Below are positions 60,230 to 64,000 of a stretch of 64,000 nt of DNA, piece by piece; position 1 is the first letter of the stretch, and each line of letters opens with the position of its first letter. This stretch comes from CAJXNP01 sp050305935 (lineage in GTDB: Bacteria > Bacteroidota > Bacteroidia > Cytophagales > Cyclobacteriaceae). The notes beneath the pieces were generated by a model that did no database searches, was not told the origin of the DNA, and saw only the letters and a program-made list of their open reading frames with translations. The translations under genes were made by a program, and so were the position numbers. Location of the stretch: assembly GCA_050305935.1 (NCBI GenBank), contig JBNLGG010000016.1, forward strand, positions 1 to 64,000. Direction: 5' to 3'.

Positions 60230-63200
60230 TTATTCCTCCACCGAGGCTTCTTCTTCCACAGGATCACCATCACCCGCCCTGTCGGCCAGGTATTGATAGT
60301 GTTTGTATCGAAGTTCTACATCATCCTGGGCCTGTTGCATGAATTTTTTGGCCAATTCAGGTTTGCTTTTTGTCAGCATTTTAAACCTGTTTTCCATTTC
60401 CATGTATTCTTCCACCCTCATTTTTCGAGGTTTGGAATCCAGTTTCAATGGATTTTGACCTTCCAATGCCCAGTCAGGATTATAGCGGTATAACAGCCAC
60501 TGTCCTGAATCAATCGCTGCTTTGTGATGTTTCAATGGAGTGGACATGTCAATACCATGAGCAATACAATGTGAGTAGGCGATGATAATGGATGGCCCGT
60601 CAAATGCCTCTGCTTCGAGGAAGGCCTTCAACGTTTGCTCATCTTTTGCGCCAAATGCTACCGTAGCCACGTAAACTGATTCGTAAGCCATGGCAATCAT
60701 ACCGAGGTCTTTCTTTTTGATGGGTTTACCGCTGGCGGAGAATTTGGCAACCGCCCCTATTGGAGTCGCTTTTGAGGTCTGGCCACCGGTATTGGAATAC
60801 ACCTCTGTATCCATGACCAATATATTGACATTTTTACCCGAGGCAAGAACGTGATCTAATCCACCATATCCGATATCATAAGCCCAGCCATCTCCACCAA
60901 GGATCCAAACACTTTTCTTGACGAGATAATCTGCCACCGTCAGTAATCGTTTTGCTTCAGGGCTGTCATCATCTTTTAGCTTGGCCTTCAGAGCTTCAAC
61001 TCGCTTACGTTGCTCAAAGATATCGGCCTCGTCTACCTGTTTGGCATTTAAGAGGTCTTCGGCTAATGGCTTACCGATTTTTGAAGCAAGTCGAATAACA
61101 AGGTCTTCGGCGATCGCTTTTTGCTGATCAACTGCCAGGCGCATGCCCATCCCAAATTCAGCATTGTCTTCAAAGAGTGAATTTGACCAGGCAGGTCCTC
61201 GACCATCCTTATTGACTGTGTATGGAGTGGTAGGTAAATTTCCACCGTAAATGGATGAACAGCCGGTCGCATTGGCGATAAGGGCACGGTCGCCAAACAA
61301 CTGTGTCATTAATTTAACATAGGGTGTTTCGCCGCAACCAGAGCATGCGCCTGAGAATTCAAACAAAGGCTGCATTACTTGTTGCTGGCGTAAGGTATGT
61401 GTACTGATCAGACCTCTGTCAAGTTCGGGAAGTGAAAGGAAGAAATCCCAGTTTTTGATTTCCTGCTCTTTCAATTCCGGTTGTGGCATCATATAAAGCG
61501 CCTTTCGGCTCTTGTCTGCTTTGCTCTTCGCCGGACAAACCTCCACGCAAACACCACATCCCGTACAGTCTTCAGGAGCTACCTGGATACTGTATTTCTT
61601 ATCAGTTTCTTTCCATTCTTTCGTCCTGGCCGCTACTGATTTAAATGTATCAGGAGCGCCAGTCAGAGCCGCATCGTCATATACCTTGATCCTGATAGTG
61701 GCGTGCGGACAAACCATTGCACATTTTCCACATTGGATACAAGTTTCTTCATCCCATACAGGTATTTCCAGCGCGATGTTCCTCTTTTCGTATTGCGCTG
61801 TAGCTGTTGGGAAAGTACCATCTTTAGGAAATACGCTCACTGGCAAGTCATCCCCATCTCCGGCGATAATTTTACCTAATACATTTTTCACAAAGTCAGG
61901 TGATGACTCCGGTACCGGCGCTACCATCGGAATATTGCTATCAGCTCCTTTTGGAATGTCAATTTCATGCAGATTAGCCAGGGTGTTATCCACGGCATTG
62001 ATATTCATCTGTACGATGATCTCACCTTTTTTGCCATACGTTTTTCGAATGGAATCTTTAATAGCCTCAATGGCTTTGTCTTTTGGAAGTACGCCCGAAA
62101 TAGCGAAGAAACAGGTCTGCATCACCGTATTAATTCTTCGCCCCATACCACTTTCTTCCGCTACACTTTGAGCATCTATGATGTATACTTTAGCTTCTTT
62201 CTCAATGATCTGTTCCTGCACTTTTTTAGGAAGGGTCTTCCAGAATTTTTCTTTTGAGAACGGAGTGTTTACAAGGAACACACCATTTTGAGCCAGGTTT
62301 TTCAGCATGTCTATCTTTTCAATAAACACGGCCTGGTGGCAAGCGATGAAATTGGCTTTTTTGATGAGATAGGGAGAACGTATTGGTTTTGGTCCAAACC
62401 GCAGGTGTGAAGTTGTAATGGATCCGGACTTTTTAGAATCGTAAACAAAGTATCCCTGTGCATAATTATCAGTATACTCACCGATAATTTTGATTGAGTT
62501 TTTATTGGCACCCACCGTACCGTCAGAACCCAGGCCGTAAAACATTCCTCTGAAAACGTCTTTTTCCTCGATGTCTAAAGAATGGTCGTAGTCCAGGGAT
62601 GTGAAGGATACATCGTCGTTGATACCAATGGTGAAATGATTCTTAGGTGTTTCCTTAGTTAAATTATCATAAATAGCGATTACCATCGAAGGGGTAAATT
62701 CTTTGGATGATAGTCCAAATCGACCATTTACTACTTTTGGCATTTCTTTTATTTTTCCATAACCAAGAGAAAGCCCTTCACTTAATGCGTTAACCACATC
62801 AAGGTAAAGAGGTTCGCCCGGTGCGCCTGGCTCTTTGGTCCTGTCAAGAACGGCTAGTTTCTTAGTAGTTGCGGGAAGGGATTCCACCAATCTTTTTATG
62901 TCAAAAGGTCTGTATAGTCGCACTTTGACCAAACCTACTTTTCTTCCCTGTTTATTCAGGTAATCAATTGTTTCTTCGATGGTTTGTGCTCCCGAAGCCA
63001 TCACCATGATCACCTCCTCCGCATCTTCAGCACCGTAATATTCAAATAATTGATATTGTCTGCCGGTAAGTTTGGCAAACTTATCCATTTGTTGCTGAAC
63101 GATGTCAGGGCATGCAGTGTAGAAATTATTAATGGTTTCTTTGTTTTGGAAAAATACATCAGGGTTTTGTGCGGTTCCCCGAATGACAGGTCGGTCAGGA

Positions 63201-63829
63201 GTCAATGCTCGTTCACGATGTTTTGCGATCAACTCATCACTGATCATTTTTCTCATTACTTCCTCTGAGACTAGTTCCACCTTTGATACTTCGTGAGAAG
63301 TTCTGAATCCATCGAAGAAATGTAGAAAGGGGATTCTTGATTCGAGTGTCGATGCCTGTGCAATCAATCCGAAGTCCATTACTTCCTGTACCGATCCGGC
63401 AGCAAGAAACGCAAATCCGGTGGTTCTGGCAGCCATCACATCAGAGTGATCACCAAAGATTGAGAGTGCCTGGGTAGCAATAGATCGCGCTGTGATGTTA
63501 AAAACCGTTGGTGTCAATTCACCCGCTATTTTAAACATGTTCGGGATTTTGAGTAGAAGGCCCTGGGAGGCTGTAAATGTGGTAGTAAGGGCACCCGCCT
63601 GAAGCGAACCATGAACTGCTCCCGCCGCTCCGCCTTCACTTTGCATCTCAGCTACGATCGGAACATTGCCCCAAAGGTTCTTGATGCCCTTTGCCGACCA
63701 TTCATCAGCCCATTCACCCATATTTGATGAGGGGGTAATTGGATAAATGGCACATACTTCATTTACACGATAGGCAACGTAAGCCGCAGCTTCGTTGCCA
63801 TCAATAGTTACATATTTCTTATCTTTCAT
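60230..63829 (-). CDS. nifJ: Pyruvate:ferredoxin (flavodoxin) oxidoreductase
   Basis: 1199 aa single-chain PFOR. It oxidises pyruvate with CoA to acetyl-CoA and CO2, reducing ferredoxin or flavodoxin. The N-terminal pyruvate/TPP domain has 'YPITPSSNMGEWADEW' and 'TFTASQGLLLKIPNMFKI'. Two 4Fe-4S clusters are at about 697 ('CIQCGKCAMVCPHA') and 754 ('CTGCGVCVEVCPAKSK'). The third cluster and TPP-binding domain have 'CSGCGETPYVKL', 'NATGCSSIYGGNLP' and 'GDGWAYDIGYGGLDHVLASG' (about 978). 'DTEVYSNTGGQTSKATP' binds TPP/Mg. Every domain is present. The gene suggests anaerobic or microaerobic metabolism, or reductive carboxylation. Confidence 0.97.
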   Translation of the reverse strand: MKDKKYVTIDGNEAAAYVAYRVNEVCAIYPITPSSNMGEWADEWSAKGIKNLWGNVPIVAEMQSEGGAAGAVHGSLQAGALTTTFTASQGLLLKIPNMFKIAGELTPTVFNITARSIATQALSIFGDHSDVMAARTTGFAFLAAGSVQEVMDFGLIAQASTLESRIPFLHFFDGFRTSHEVSKVELVSEEVMRKMISDELIAKHRERALTPDRPVIRGTAQNPDVFFQNKETINNFYTACPDIVQQQMDKFAKLTGRQYQLFEYYGAEDAEEVIMVMASGAQTIEETIDYLNKQGRKVGLVKVRLYRPFDIKRLVESLPATTKKLAVLDRTKEPGAPGEPLYLDVVNALSEGLSLGYGKIKEMPKVVNGRFGLSSKEFTPSMVIAIYDNLTKETPKNHFTIGINDDVSFTSLDYDHSLDIEEKDVFRGMFYGLGSDGTVGANKNSIKIIGEYTDNYAQGYFVYDSKKSGSITTSHLRFGPKPIRSPYLIKKANFIACHQAVFIEKIDMLKNLAQNGVFLVNTPFSKEKFWKTLPKKVQEQIIEKEAKVYIIDAQSVAEESGMGRRINTVMQTCFFAISGVLPKDKAIEAIKDSIRKTYGKKGEIIVQMNINAVDNTLANLHEIDIPKGADSNIPMVAPVPESSPDFVKNVLGKIIAGDGDDLPVSVFPKDGTFPTATAQYEKRNIALEIPVWDEETCIQCGKCAMVCPHATIRIKVYDDAALTGAPDTFKSVAARTKEWKETDKKYSIQVAPEDCTGCGVCVEVCPAKSKADKSRKALYMMPQPELKEQEIKNWDFFLSLPELDRGLISTHTLRQQQVMQPLFEFSGACSGCGETPYVKLMTQLFGDRALIANATGCSSIYGGNLPTTPYTVNKDGRGPAWSNSLFEDNAEFGMGMRLAVDQQKAIAEDLVIRLASKIGKPLAEDLLNAKQVDEADIFEQRKRVEALKAKLKDDDSPEAKRLLTVADYLVKKSVWILGGDGWAYDIGYGGLDHVLASGKNVNILVMDTEVYSNTGGQTSKATPIGAVAKFSASGKPIKKKDLGMIAMAYESVYVATVAFGAKDEQTLKAFLEAEAFDGPSIIIAYSHCIAHGIDMSTPLKHHKAAIDSGQWLLYRYNPDWALEGQNPLKLDSKPRKMRVEEYMEMENRFKMLTKSKPELAKKFMQQAQDDVELRYKHYQYLADRAGDGDPVEEEASVEE

Positions 63830-63931
63830 CAGCCAATAATTTTTTGCTTCAGACGGAACCAGATGTGTTTTTCAAACAAATTGTCCAGGCCAATAAAGAA
63901 ATGTTCTTCAACACAAAGGTTTCTCTTAATT

Positions 63932-63939
63932 CAAAGTTA
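63932..63939 (-). promoter_or_regulatory. nifJ: Bacteroidota -7 element upstream of nifJ
   Basis: On the minus strand this reads TAACTTTG, a full match to TAnnTTTG, about 103 bp before the nifJ ATG. No TTTG at the right upstream distance is visible, so the promoter may depend on an activator. No other gene is seen in 63830-64000. Confidence 0.4.
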
Positions 63940-64000
63940 TAAACCGTTCTCCTGGAAATAAATTATAGAGCTAAAGGTACCGACCCTCTGAATATTAAAA

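Noticed and set aside
60193..60273. Upstream extension of the DHOD-like gene to 60273
   Set aside because: The 27 added residues are Trp/Lys-rich and overlap the nifJ end; the family starts at 'MNLETKYLG'.
61512..62171. 219 aa plus-strand open frame opposite nifJ
   Set aside because: Antisense to conserved iron-sulfur cluster codons of nifJ; a long shadow frame with Ser/Pro-rich random composition.
1..64000. CRISPR arrays, tRNA or rRNA genes
   Set aside because: No regularly spaced repeats, no tRNA T-loop/acceptor pairs and no conserved rRNA segments were seen on reading the window.

Overview
The window looks like a chromosomal segment of a free-living Bacteroidota, most likely a Cytophagales-type bacterium. 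The evidence is SusC/SusD proteins, two ECF sigma/FecR/TonB-receptor units, type IX secretion (T9SS) C-terminal sorting domains, many short-signal lipoproteins, DUF2911/DUF4846/DUF6728 families, MORN-repeat proteins, a sensor kinase with a two-component-type beta-propeller, and TTTG/TAnnTTTG-type promoters. G+C is roughly 40 percent and intergenic DNA is AT-rich. I saw no rRNA, tRNA or CRISPR array.

Layout. 1-2.7 kb: the end of a T9SS-secreted repeat protein, a lipoprotein, then a decayed gene and a transposase remnant. 2.7-18.9 kb: a nutrient-uptake locus in the order ECF sigma, tricorn-like S41 protease, FecR anti-sigma, SusC, SusD, two accessory lipoproteins, then a FucP-type sugar permease and a RhaM-type mutarotase. 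Inserted between fecR and susC (about 7.76-9.84 kb) are two tandem gene pairs. Each pair is a lipoprotein with a glycine-zipper hairpin at its C-terminus plus a 67-68 aa two-TM protein. The pairs share a leader and are bounded by GTTATGGGC / GCCCAT inverted repeats that look like integron attC sites. I consider this the best candidate for an undescribed system (bacteriocin-like toxin/immunity cassettes, by inference).

19-32 kb: a papain-fold protein whose catalytic Cys is Ser, then pgi, topA, a sirtuin, a MORN protein, a T9SS protein preceded by twin palindromes, a decayed CDGSH iron-sulfur gene, and an endonuclease/exonuclease/phosphatase protein. 32-40 kb: ispG with DUF6728 and MmcQ/YjbR genes, a membrane XRE regulator, GNAT, a Gfo/Idh remnant, UspA, an alkyladenine glycosylase, DUF2911 and a CDF metal exporter. 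40-48 kb: an amino-sugar cluster (NagX-like, a NagB-PIG-L fusion, DUF4846), a CapA-SPOR protein, and two tandem haem-binding proteins. 48-54 kb: lipoproteins with a repeated lipocalin-like module, then a second ECF sigma/FecR/TonB-receptor operon whose stop codon lies in the target duplication of a small MITE. 54-64 kb: MaoC, MsrB, a large sensor kinase, and a dihydroorotate-dehydrogenase-like gene downstream of nifJ.

The genes before the protease (3.5 kb) and both fecR genes are preceded by a similar two-box sequence, GGGRTAG-N16/17-TCTRKTA. It is a good candidate for the promoter read by the neighbouring ECF sigma factors. At least four decayed genes or fragments show ongoing gene loss in the spaces between operons.
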